Shown here one piece after another: positions 41,696 through 50,532 of a stretch of DNA of 64,000 nt. The stretch is from Daphnia carinata (Eukaryota; Arthropoda; Branchiopoda; Diplostraca; Daphniidae): contig NC_081333.1 in the NCBI RefSeq assembly GCF_022539665.2, positions 3,658,001 through 3,722,000 of the forward strand, written 5' to 3'. The notes under the pieces are model-generated. The model saw only the letters and a program-made list of their open reading frames with translations, made no database searches and had not been told where the DNA came from. The position numbers and the translations under genes are program-made. Within the stretch, counting starts at the first letter, position 1. Every line of letters begins with the position of its first letter.

Positions 41696-43009
41696 ATGAA
41701 AAACATTGGGGTTACCGCTTGCCAGTCCCGTTCAAAAGCCCAGTTTTGTTTGATTGTGATCATCCTATTGCTGATCGTATTTTTGTTTTTGCATTCTGAA
41801 AAAGTGATACACCATCATTATCAAGAGTCACAGCAAAATCAATTGGTCAATAGCGCTCCGGTAACATCTAGATATCCGGCTTCGAATCGCAGTTACAACT
41901 TGATGGAAGAAAACGTTTCACCAGGACAAGAAAGCCAAGGCAACAGTGAATGCTCCCTAGGTTTGCTGCAATCGAAATTTTATTTGATTTGATTGTTTTT
42001 TCTATTTTACTTTCTGATGATTGTGCAGATTACATGAATAGCCAGAAATTGCCGCAGGATCATCCTTGCGTTATCGAGACGATCCGGCAACATTACTTGA
42101 ATAAACCTTCACCACCGAGCATCCCACTGAAATTGGACTCTGATGACGACAAGGATCGATCGCCTGGTCAAACGGGTGTCATTTTAAGGCTATTGAAAAA
42201 TAAAGTACGATTGAAAGCTCAAGATTCTTAGATTTCTTTAATGTGACTACTTTAATTTGTATGAATCTGTATGTGCAGACAGATGGATTCTTCGTAGAAT
42301 GCGGAGCCCTGAATGGTGAATACATGTCGAATTCACTCGATTTAGAAAGGAAATACAACTGGAGTGGAATACTGATCGAAGCCAATCCAATTACTTTCCA
42401 AAAACTCTTGTCACGTAACCGAAAAGCGTGGACGCTGCCCATCTGTCTCAGTTTAGAACCGTATCCTACCGAGGTTTAGTATAATCAAAATTTGAATACC
42501 TAAGCCATCAGTTCAAAATGTTTCCCATGCAGGTTATATTTCAGCCAAAGAGTGGTGATCCTGGACACAGTCATATTGAAGCGGATACATTACAGAAACC
42601 TGGAATACCGGGCGTCGATCCTGATGCGGTTAAAGTTCAGTGTTTTCCGTTTTATTCCGTTTTGTTGGCAGTCGGGCGGACAGACGTGGATTTTTTTAGT
42701 CTCGACGTCGAAGGACACGAACTGCAAATACTCAAGACCATCCCCTGGCACAAAGTTGACATTAAGGTACATAAAATCAAAAGTGATGGCAAAGTTGCGA
42801 AAATTGTTTTAAACACCGAATATTTTTTGCTATTTTTTTTTCCCCTCTTGTATGTCATAAAGACGTTGACTGTTGAATGGGACCACATCCCGGAAGGCCA
42901 GGAAGCGTTGTCTCGTTTTTTGGAAGACAGTGGGTTCATGAGGATTGGAGCATTTGATTTTCAGTTCACCAGAGATGTCATCTTCGTTAAAGATTTGATT
43001 AATATCTGA
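41696..43009 (+). CDS. Star-like type II membrane protein with FkbM domain
   Basis: Exons: 41696-41960, 42029-42204, 42279-42473, 42533-42766, 42863-43009; 338 aa. A short basic cytoplasmic N-terminus precedes one hydrophobic helix (about 18-33, LIVIILLLIVFLFL), predicting a type II membrane protein with a luminal C-terminus. After a variable stem, residues about 148-330 form an FkbM methyltransferase-type fold: GFFVECGALNGEYMSNSL, a GILIEANP motif for nucleotide binding, and DFFSLDVEGHELQILKTIPW. Arthropod members include Star, which traffics EGFR ligands; others have no known role. Whether this one has catalytic activity cannot be told from sequence. AATAAA at 43047-43052 is a likely poly(A) signal. 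Confidence 0.88.
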
Positions 43010-43658
43010 TGAACGATTCTTGTGTTTCACTCGTCTCTTGAGCAAAAATAAAATTGCTAGACAATGATAGTTGAAAATGGAATGTGAATCAATTTTAGGT
43101 TAACTGAATTTAATTCTGTATCCTACATATTTTGTACGCTCCTATTTTCAACGGTAAGTAGTCAAATGAGTTGCTATAATAGTGGTAATTCGGATCAAAA
43201 TCGATTTATATAAAGGTGCAGGACGATGCTAATTTCCAAAAGTTTAATATGCTTTTAAGTCGATCAACGACTAATTCGAATTAAAGTCCCCCGGTGGCGA
43301 ACGTGGCAAGTTTTCGAGTATTAGTGACATCGCACGAGGGAAATGAAATTTTAAGCCCGACTAAATAAGCCCGACTTTTCTCTGTCGGGCTTTAAAAATT
43401 TTTCTGCAAAAACTGACACTCAACGGAATTGGTTGAATATCACAGGATATACTCAAAATTGGATGCTGATTCCGGAAAAAAAGCTATTTTTTTTTCATTA
43501 AGTTAATCGTTTTTGAAAAAAACCGAATATTTGACGCAACGCTAGCGCTGATGCAGTAGAAATATTCGGTGTGTGTACGTAGAGTATTAACTAGAAATGG
43601 GACCGGTAGATGGCGATATCAGTAAAACAGGAAAAAATACCAAAAAAAATAAAAAATA
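43010..43658. other. FkbM 3' UTR and spacer with AAGCCCGAC hairpin motifs
   Basis: AAGCCCGAC occurs at 43353-43361 and 43367-43375 and its reverse complement at 43384-43392, able to form a hairpin. No gene seen. Confidence 0.5.
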
Positions 43659-43736
43659 TGGCAATCCGTTAAAAAAAAAAAAAAAAAAAAAAGATGGCGA
43701 AACAAGATGTTTTTTTTTATGGTAAAACGGATTGCC
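43659..43736. mobile_element. MITE-like 78-bp element
   Basis: Begins TGGCAATCCGTT and ends AACGGATTGCC, the same ends as the adjacent 5-kb palindrome, with an A-run, GATGGCG and a T-run between. It looks like a miniature non-autonomous relative. Confidence 0.6.
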
Positions 43737-43944
43737 TTTATGGCAATCCGTTTTACATAAAAAAAAAAAAAATGGCGGAAAAAAAATAAAAAATCACACT
43801 TTTTTCTTTTTTTCCGACACGTAGCCATCTACCGCTCAGACTCATTATTACTGGCGTAGGCAATTTCAGTCCATTGGATGCCATTCGCAGTTAGTTAAGT
43901 AGCGTGGATGGAGAATAACGCGTGGCTGGAGGAACAATTGAAAA

Positions 43945-44700
43945 ATGGATAAGATAATACAACAAAAGGATGGTAAGTATAAACATTATTATATTGGTTT
44001 TCAATTATTAATTATTGTTTATTAGATCAAATTATGAAGCTGCAGGCCCAATTATTGGAACAACACAAAATATTAGATAACAGCAAAGCTAAGGATGGTA
44101 AGGGCTTATACGTAATGATTCTATTTATTTGCTTTTATTCATTTGTGTTTTGTAGCTCAAATTTTGAGTCTACAAGCTCAGCTAGGGGAAAAGAACAAAT
44201 TGGAATGGAACAGTTTCCAAACAGTGAAGGAGGTTTTTCCAAACTCATCCCTAACTGAACATGAGGATGAATTGGCATTAGGCGAACACAGTCAGGTACC
44301 TAAACTTTTCAAATAAGAATTCAAAATAAGTATAGAATTTTAACAAACAATTATTTATTGCTTAGTTATTCAGTCTACCACCTGACAGTGTGTTAAAGTT
44401 AAATTCTGTTAGTGCTGCACTAAAAGAATTGTTAGTAATAAGTCCATGCAGCGAAGGAATTGAACAATTGTGGGATCGTATTTGGGCTGAAAATGGGTGT
44501 GGTACGGAAACCCAGAAATAGCATGAGTTCAACATAAAACATGAATTAGGTACTTTTCGGTTTTTTGTCTATCGAAAAAGTATTTTTAATGCTATTATTT
44601 TGCATTCACAGATTTTAACGGGGGATCAAATCAAGTCTGGAAGTGTTACAGGATGGAAGAGTGAGCCTACAGATGAAAAAACACTGAGAGTGCATTACCG
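43945..44700 (+). pseudogene. Left-arm copy of coiled-coil gene, broken
   Basis: Exons 43945-43972, 44026-44097, 44156-44295 and one from about 44367 join in phase and encode repeats of QIMKLQAQLLEQ / QILSLQAQLGEK (coiled coil), then a region with SEGIEQLWDRIWAENGCG. An in-frame TAG near 44519, where the right arm has TGG, truncates it. No family recognised. Confidence 0.55.
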
Positions 44701-44734
44701 TAAGGTGTGAGGTAAATTAATAGAGTAATACAAA

Positions 44735-44935
44735 TTGCCTAATGAGAAGTACCATCTTGTGTTAATGAATCCAGTACAACAGCAATCCTTTATAGTTCTG
44801 TCACAGCTAGAAGCCTCAAATAATTCTGCTTCTCTGTCTAAAGAACAACTTGTCCTTTATGTTCAGAGTGTTGGGGAAACTGGGTATTTAAATGGCCCTA
44901 AAGATGTTTTAATTTTGCTGCTATTGCAGAGATGA
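44735..44935 (+). CDS. 66-codon frame, left palindrome arm
   Basis: Encodes KYHLVLMNPVQQQSFIVLSQ followed by a Ser/Asn-rich and hydrophobic tail. It is identical in the right arm (47579-47779, minus). It may be a further exon of the coiled-coil gene. Function unknown. Confidence 0.35.
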   Translation: MPNEKYHLVLMNPVQQQSFIVLSQLEASNNSASLSKEQLVLYVQSVGETGYLNGPKDVLILLLLQR

Positions 44936-45125
44936 ACATCATACATGGACTCTTTAGGTATGAAAGGATTTTTCTTCAAATAATTTTGAATTTATGACGA
45001 AGAATTTCTCCTCCTTTTGCCAACCAGGTCTTATCTACCAAAAAAAATTTTATCCAATAGGAAAGGATTTTCATGTACTGGGAAAACAACTATCAACAAT
45101 GCAACATTCTACAGGTGCTAGTTTA

Positions 45126-45518
45126 TCATTCAAGAGCCTTATACAATGAAGTTAATCTGCAATTTGTATGTCCTTTCCCAAGCTTCCACCAGAAGTTGAA
45201 TCTATGAGTCATGTAAGTTCCATGATCAACAATTGATGTGTTTAACGGTGTTGTTTTTCTTTTCTCAATATAGGTTAATAGTAACATTGGATCTGAAAAG
45301 ATTCTTGGTTGGGGCAAGACACTGAATAAATTGTATTGATTGGATGGATGACATGACATTGCTATACTTAATTCGGATTCCCCAGACGGTATTTGATATT
45401 TAAAAAATTGAAGTGCATATCTGGGCTCCCTTCTTTTCTGAAGCCCCGTTTCCCCTTGACTCATAATAAGCCCGTAGGGGGTCATGCCCCTACTGTACGG
45501 TATATATAAAAACAACAT
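45126..45518 (-). CDS. 130-codon frame, left palindrome arm
   Basis: Opens MLFLYIPYSRGMTPYGLIMS and contains HRFNFWWKLGKGHTNCRL. The translation is identical in the right arm. It points against the upstream coding chain, so the two would be convergent. No domain recognised; it could be a chance frame kept by arm homogenisation. Confidence 0.35.
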   Translation of the reverse strand: MLFLYIPYSRGMTPYGLIMSQGETGLQKRREPRYALQFFKYQIPSGESELSIAMSCHPSNQYNLFSVLPQPRIFSDPMLLLTYIEKRKTTPLNTSIVDHGTYMTHRFNFWWKLGKGHTNCRLTSLYKALE

Positions 45519-45687
45519 ATACCGAGGTTTGGAGGGCTCTGGCCGGAAAGGGGACGTGGGGTGCCGCTTCGTCCGATGATGTGTTCACGGAGGGTGATGT
45601 GGCTGCCCACAAATCCGAACTAAAGGTTAATCGCTCCTGTAAAAATGTTCCAAATCTTCAGCTCTTCTTCCGGCTTCTCTTAGCCAA

Positions 45688-45787
45688 TCACCGGGTAATC
45701 TCCCCGGTGGGTCAACAAGGCAGTGTCTCCCCCTGCCTGGGTTGACGGCAACTTTTGAAAGGGCTATTGTGCCTTTTTAAAGTTGCA
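45688..45787. ncRNA. Three-hairpin block, left arm
   Basis: CACCGGG(45689-45695)/CCCCGGTG; GTCAACAAGGCAG(45711-45723)/CTGCCTGGGTTGAC; GCAACTTT(45748-)/AAAGTTGC(45779-45786), with a nested AAAGGGC/GCCTTTT pair in the third. The consecutive stems suggest a structured RNA or a recombination signal. Confidence 0.45.
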
Positions 45788-46074
45788 AAAATAATTGTAA
45801 TGTGCAGAGAATTGTCAATAAAATTTTTTTTATAAAATATTTTTTGCAAAATTCGTTTCTTTCATTGTCTGTATTCGCTGTGTTCACACGTTACACTTTT
45901 TATATTTAGCTTGCTTAATTCACCTTTATTGTTTTTGTCACCTTTGATGGTAAGCATTGTTTCCATTGGTTTATCGTTTATCTGTAAGTATTATTTATTA
46001 CACTCTTTGAATTGTTCAACTTAGATTCAAGGAACAATTGGATATTTTATGAAGTAATTTTGTATTTTGTTTTA

Positions 46075-46140
46075 CTCGTATGGGAACCGATCCCCAGACA
46101 TTCAGCGTGCAACGCCGATGCTCTAACATTGAGCCACGAG
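46075..46140 (-). tRNA. tRNA-like sequence 1 (degenerate, possible Ala-TGC)
   Basis: On the minus strand CTCGT...ACGAG pair as an acceptor end, the D arm is GCTC/GAGC, the anticodon stem TCGGC/GCTGA closes a GTTGCAC loop (anticodon TGC with T33), but the T-loop reads ATCGGTT, so the B box is poor. Probably a tRNA pseudogene. Confidence 0.4.
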
Positions 46141-46239
46141 ATATATTTAAATTTTTTATTATCGCATATCATATGTTATCGTCTAGGATGTTTATGCAGT
46201 CTTTCACAACTATATGTTTATCTTTCTATTGCTTCCATA

Positions 46240-46310
46240 AGGTTCTTAGCTCTGTGGTAGAGCTTTTATCTGCGATACCTGTTACCCTGGGTTCAAACCT
46301 CAGTAGATGT
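46240..46310 (+). tRNA. tRNA-like sequence 2 (degenerate)
   Basis: A-box-like TTAGCTCTGTGGTAGAGC and B-box-like GGGTTCAAACCTC with a paired T stem (CTGGG/CTCAG). The anticodon stem does not pair well. Confidence 0.35.
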
Positions 46311-46435
46311 GTAAAAATGAAGTAGAATATTGTACAAGAGTATTAAGAATATTGCAGAATTGCATTTCAGTTTTATTCTAAGTGTAAATGCAAGTCCACA
46401 AGTGACTAGAAAAAAAAGCCAAACTAAAATCATAT

Positions 46436-46505
46436 GATTCGTGGCTCATTGGTAGAGCATCGGCGAGGTATGCCGAACATCCAGGGTTCGATCCCTGGAT
46501 AATAA
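46436..46505 (+). tRNA. tRNA-like sequence 3 (degenerate)
   Basis: A-box TGGCTCATTGGTAGAGCA, stem TCGGC/GCCGA around GAGGTAT (position 33 is A, not T) and a GGTTCGATCCC B box in a T arm one base short. Close in sequence to tRNA-like 1 but inverted. Confidence 0.4.
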
Positions 46506-46726
46506 TAGAATGCTGATAATAGAATGCTTACATATAAACGATAAACCAATACCCGTCACCTTACCATCAAATGTGACAAAAACAAATAAAGCAAAGCCAA
46601 AAAAAAAAATTGATAAATGTAATGTGTGAACAAAGCTAACACAGACAATGAAAGAAACGAATTTTGCAAAAAATATTTTATAAAAAAAATTGTATTGACA
46701 ATTCTCTGCACATTACAATTATTTTT

Positions 46727-46826
46727 GCAACTTTAAAAAGGCACAATAGCCCTTTCAAAAGTTGCCGTCAACCCAGGCAGGGGGAGACACTGCCTTGTTG
46801 ACCCACCGGGGAGATTACCCGGTGAT
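46727..46826. ncRNA. Three-hairpin block, right arm
   Basis: Exact mirror of the left-arm block: GCAACTTT/AAAGTTGC, GTCAAC...GGCAG/CTGCC...GTTGAC and CACCGGG/CCCGGTG stems in reverse order. Confidence 0.45.
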
Positions 46827-46994
46827 TGGCTAAGAGAGGCCGGAAGAAGAGCTGAAGATTTGGAACATTTTTACAGGAGCGATTAACCTTTAGTTCGGAT
46901 TTGTGGGCAGCCACATCACCCTCCGTGAACACATCATCGGACGAAGCGGCACCCCACGTCCCCTTTCCGGCCAGAGCCCTCCAAACCTCGGTAT

Positions 46995-47387
46995 ATGTTG
47001 TTTTTATATATACCGTACAGTAGGGGCATGACCCCCTACGGGCTTATTATGAGTCAAGGGGAAACGGGGCTTCAGAAAAGAAGGGAGCCCAGATATGCAC
47101 TTCAATTTTTTAAATATCAAATACCGTCTGGGGAATCCGAATTAAGTATAGCAATGTCATGTCATCCATCCAATCAATACAATTTATTCAGTGTCTTGCC
47201 CCAACCAAGAATCTTTTCAGATCCAATGTTACTATTAACCTATATTGAGAAAAGAAAAACAACACCGTTAAACACATCAATTGTTGATCATGGAACTTAC
47301 ATGACTCATAGATTCAACTTCTGGTGGAAGCTTGGGAAAGGACATACAAATTGCAGATTAACTTCATTGTATAAGGCTCTTGAATGA
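46995..47387 (+). CDS. 130-codon frame, right palindrome arm
   Basis: Same translation, residue for residue, as 45518-45126 on the other strand. No domain recognised. See the left-arm entry. Confidence 0.35.
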   Translation: MLFLYIPYSRGMTPYGLIMSQGETGLQKRREPRYALQFFKYQIPSGESELSIAMSCHPSNQYNLFSVLPQPRIFSDPMLLLTYIEKRKTTPLNTSIVDHGTYMTHRFNFWWKLGKGHTNCRLTSLYKALE

Positions 47388-47578
47388 TAAACTAGCACCT
47401 GTAGAATGTTGCATTGTTGATAGTTGTTTTCCCAGTACATGAAAATCCTTTCCTATTGGATAAAATTTTTTTTGGTAGATAAGACCTGGTTGGCAAAAAG
47501 GAGGAGAAATTCTTCGTCATAAATTCAAAATTATTTGAAGAAAAATCCTTTCATACCTAAAGAGTCCATGTATGATGT

Positions 47579-47779
47579 TCATCTCTGCAATAGCAGCAAA
47601 ATTAAAACATCTTTAGGGCCATTTAAATACCCAGTTTCCCCAACACTCTGAACATAAAGGACAAGTTGTTCTTTAGACAGAGAAGCAGAATTATTTGAGG
47701 CTTCTAGCTGTGACAGAACTATAAAGGATTGCTGTTGTACTGGATTCATTAACACAAGATGGTACTTCTCATTAGGCAA
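47579..47779 (-). CDS. 66-codon frame, right palindrome arm
   Basis: Identical translation to the left-arm 44735-44935 frame; lies downstream of the intact coiled-coil copy and may be part of the same transcript. Confidence 0.35.
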   Translation of the reverse strand: MPNEKYHLVLMNPVQQQSFIVLSQLEASNNSASLSKEQLVLYVQSVGETGYLNGPKDVLILLLLQR

Positions 47780-47803
47780 TTTGCATTACTCTATTAATTT
47801 ACC

Positions 47804-48565
47804 TCACACCTTACGGTAATGCACTCTCAGTGTTTTTTCATCTGTAGGCTCACTCTTCCATCCTGTAACACTTCCAGACTTGATTTGATCCCCCGTTAAA
47901 ATCTGTGAATGCAAAATAATAGCATTAAAAATACTTTTTCGATAGACAAAAAACCGAAAAGTACCTAATCCATGTTTCATGTTGAACTTGTGCCATTTCT
48001 GGGTTTCTGTACCACACCCATTTTCAGCCCAAATACGATCCCACAATTGTTCAATTCCTTCGCTGCATGGACTTATTACTAACGATTCTTTTAGTGCAGC
48101 ACTAACAGAATTTAAATTTAACACACTGTCATGTGGTGGACTGAATAACTAAGCAATAAATAATTGTTTTTTAAAATTCTATACTTATTTTGAATTCTTA
48201 TTTGAAAACTTTAGGTACCTGGCTGTGTTCACCTAATGCCAACTCATCCTCACGTTCAGTTAGAGATGAGTTTTGAAAAACCTCCTTCACTGTTTGGAAA
48301 CTGTTCCGTTCCAATTTGTTCTTTTCCCCTAGCTGAGCTTGAAGACTCAAAATTTGAGCAACAAAACACGAATGAATAAAAGCAAATAAATAGAATCATT
48401 ACGTGTTAGGCCTACGATCCTTAGCTTTGTTATCTAATATTTTGTGTTGTTCCAATAACTGGGCCTGCAGCTTCATAATTTGATCTAATAAACAATAATT
48501 AATAATTGAAAACCAATATAATAATGTTTATACTTACCATTTTTTTGTTTTATTATCTTATCCAT
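47804..48565 (-). CDS. Right-arm copy of coiled-coil gene, open
   Basis: Starts at 48565 (MDKIIKQKN), with first exon 48538-48565 and further exons as in the left arm. The region matching SEGIEQLWDRIWAENGCGTE stays open: TGG replaces the left-arm stop and is followed by HKFNMKHG. Reading through gives a stop at 47804; using a splice after KHG-L gives an end DFNGGSNQVWKCYRMEE. Coiled-coil N-terminus, no transposase motif recognised. Confidence 0.45.
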
Positions 48566-49880
48566 TTTTCAATTGTTCCTCCAGCCACGCGTTGTTCTCC
48601 AGCCACGCTACTCAATTAACTGCTAATGGGATACAATTAACTCAAATTGCTTACATGCCTGTAATAACGAAACCGACTGATAGATGGCTACGGGTAGAAA
48701 AAAGAGAAAAAAGTGCGATTTTTTTTTTTTTTCCGCCATTTTTTTTTTTTTTTTTTATGTAAAACGGATTGCCATATATTAACGCACAAGAATGTTAAGA
48801 AACATCGCTATCAAGTTAAGTTATTTGTTACAGCTAATCAGTGATTACAGGGGAACAATAACGCCACCTTTTTTTCCTATATGCAACCCGTTCACATTTC
48901 AGGCTATAGAAATAAGCCCGACAAAAAACATAAGCCCGACTTTTTTTTAAATTTTGTATTTTATTTTTTTAACTTCCATATAATACGAAAATATGTGATT
49001 TATATTTTAATTTAACAAGGATCACGCAAATTGCATTAATTTTTCCTCTGAGACTTGAAATTCCAGAACTAAATGTGAAAAACTAGTTTACTAGCGCGCC
49101 AGTACGCTACAGCGCTAGCGTAGGGAAAATCCTCACGATAGTTTTCTTCGTTTATTTGAAAAACTATTAGGCCCATTGAAAAATAAACTTGATTTCCGTG
49201 ATTCCCATTTAATTCTGAATCGAAATCATTTATTTTAAGCCAAATTTGAAATTTGGCCAAAAATCAAAAAGTGGGAAGGCTATTATTATATTATTTAAAA
49301 TGTTGAGGCCAATTCGGTTTCATTCACTTTTTTAAAATTTCCAGATAGCGATTATGTCTATACCATAGCTACGCGAACGCTGAAGAAAGCTCCGCTGGAT
49401 TGAAGTAAAGGAATAATAAGGTAGGTCATCAATAGTAGTATTTTATCCCAAATTTTCATTACGCAGGGGGATGATGGGAGTGATAACGAGCATGCGACAT
49501 TACTGAAGTCTAATGGTAATAAAAAAGTAGAAAGGTTAAACACTGTCCTAGCGCACACTAGTATCAATTATACTCAACCGGCTGTTACCACAAAAATAAT
49601 AAGCAATTGGTAAGTTGAAGGTCGCGGTCGTTCAACGGGTATGAGTTACGGTGGCCGGTCTTGATAATATCAGGACGAGCATGTACGTCTATCACTCTCC
49701 AACGGTAACCAAAGGTAGGTATACCAGTTAAGTCCAATGGATGGTAAGAGCCTCTCCACGACCAGACGGATTATACGTAGTGGCCCGTCGTGATAGTATC
49801 GCGACATGTAGATATCACTCCAACGGACTTAACAACAGGCCATGGTATTTGAATTGATATGATTTCATTTGAGGAACTAA

Positions 49881-49960
49881 CTTCCGCCTCGGTCTACGGA
49901 CCAAAAAGGAGCACGGGCAGGGCCTAGGGGGAAGTTCCCGACGGCGCTCAACCGTGAATA
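49881..49960 (-). repeat. 80-bp inverted repeat, right copy
   Basis: Reverse complement of 41161-41240 with four differences; it ends ACCGTGAATA. Confidence 0.9.
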
Positions 49961-50015
49961 ATCATTTGTTAGTGTTTTTTTTTTTTTTTTTTACTTTTTT
50001 TTTTCTTTTTGCTAG

Positions 50016-50299
50016 AGCACATGAAGAGACGGAAAACTTTAGAGGATCTTCTATTCGACTTGGTTGAAGTGCGGTGCTGCCTTACTGGATGTTATTTCGG
50101 AACCGGATCCAATCCAATGTTCAATTCCATCCGATCCAATGTCCTTTTTGTTGCTGACGATGGAAATCTTCCACTGATTCGTCAACTGCTCTTACCTGGA
50201 ATCAGGTGCAAAAACGTGAACTTTGGAAGTAATCTGAGGTGGCATTGCCAAGAACTCTTTGGGATGTTCAGCCACTTAATGCGAAATGAAACCCATTAA
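50016..50299 (+). other. Orphan 3'-terminal exon candidate
   Basis: A long T-rich tract ends in TTTTTGCTAG at 50015, a strong splice acceptor. The following frame runs 94 codons to TAA at 50297-50299 (contains TLEDLLFDLVEVRCC and NLPLIRQLLLPGIRC), with AATAAA at 50426-50431. No upstream exon is visible. It may be what remains of a gene cut by the palindromic unit. Confidence 0.4.
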
Positions 50300-50532
50300 G
50301 CGTACGGCTGCTTGATTGTTGGAGAAAATCTCCGACAGCATAGGAACAGAAACTCAGCTACAGCCCAAGAGTTTTCAATTTTACATGTTGTATAACTCCC
50401 ATTACGTTTTAATACTTGCTTCATAAATAAATAAATAGCTTCACTTTAAATCTATGTATCTGTGCTGTTTATCTTGCTGTACGTGACGTTAAGCGGAATT
50501 TGCCCGGCAAATTGTGTGACGATCCAAAGTCG

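Larger units (their letters stand above)
43741..48774. mobile_element. 5-kb palindromic (foldback-type) element
   Basis: The first ~2.25 kb and last ~2.26 kb are reverse complements, meeting around 46257. The ends read TGGCAATCCGTTTTACAT and ATGTAAAACGGATTGCCA, each beside a TA dinucleotide (43739-43740 and 48775-48776), as expected for a TA target duplication. Each arm carries a multi-exon coding-like chain, an opposed 130-codon frame and a GC-rich hairpin block. No known transposase motif was recognised, so the class is open: long-TIR DNA transposon, foldback element or an inverted duplication of two copies. Confidence 0.8.
48775..50532. other. Spacer with AAGCCCGAC motifs and an orphan exon
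   Basis: AAGCCCGAC recurs at 48914-48922 and 48932-48940, just outside the palindrome as on the left side. 49600-49860 is GC-richer, with short repeated phrases (GTAGATATCACTCCAACGG-like). It contains the right 80-bp repeat and the exon-like segment 50016-50299. Confidence 0.45.

Noticed and set aside
42590-43045. Minus-strand frames opposite the last FkbM exons
   Set aside because: Shadows of the well-supported plus-strand exons.
45688-46826. CRISPR-like or tandem repeat explanation for the hairpin blocks
   Set aside because: The repeats are paired stems in mirrored arms, without regular direct repeats and spacers; the host is a eukaryote.
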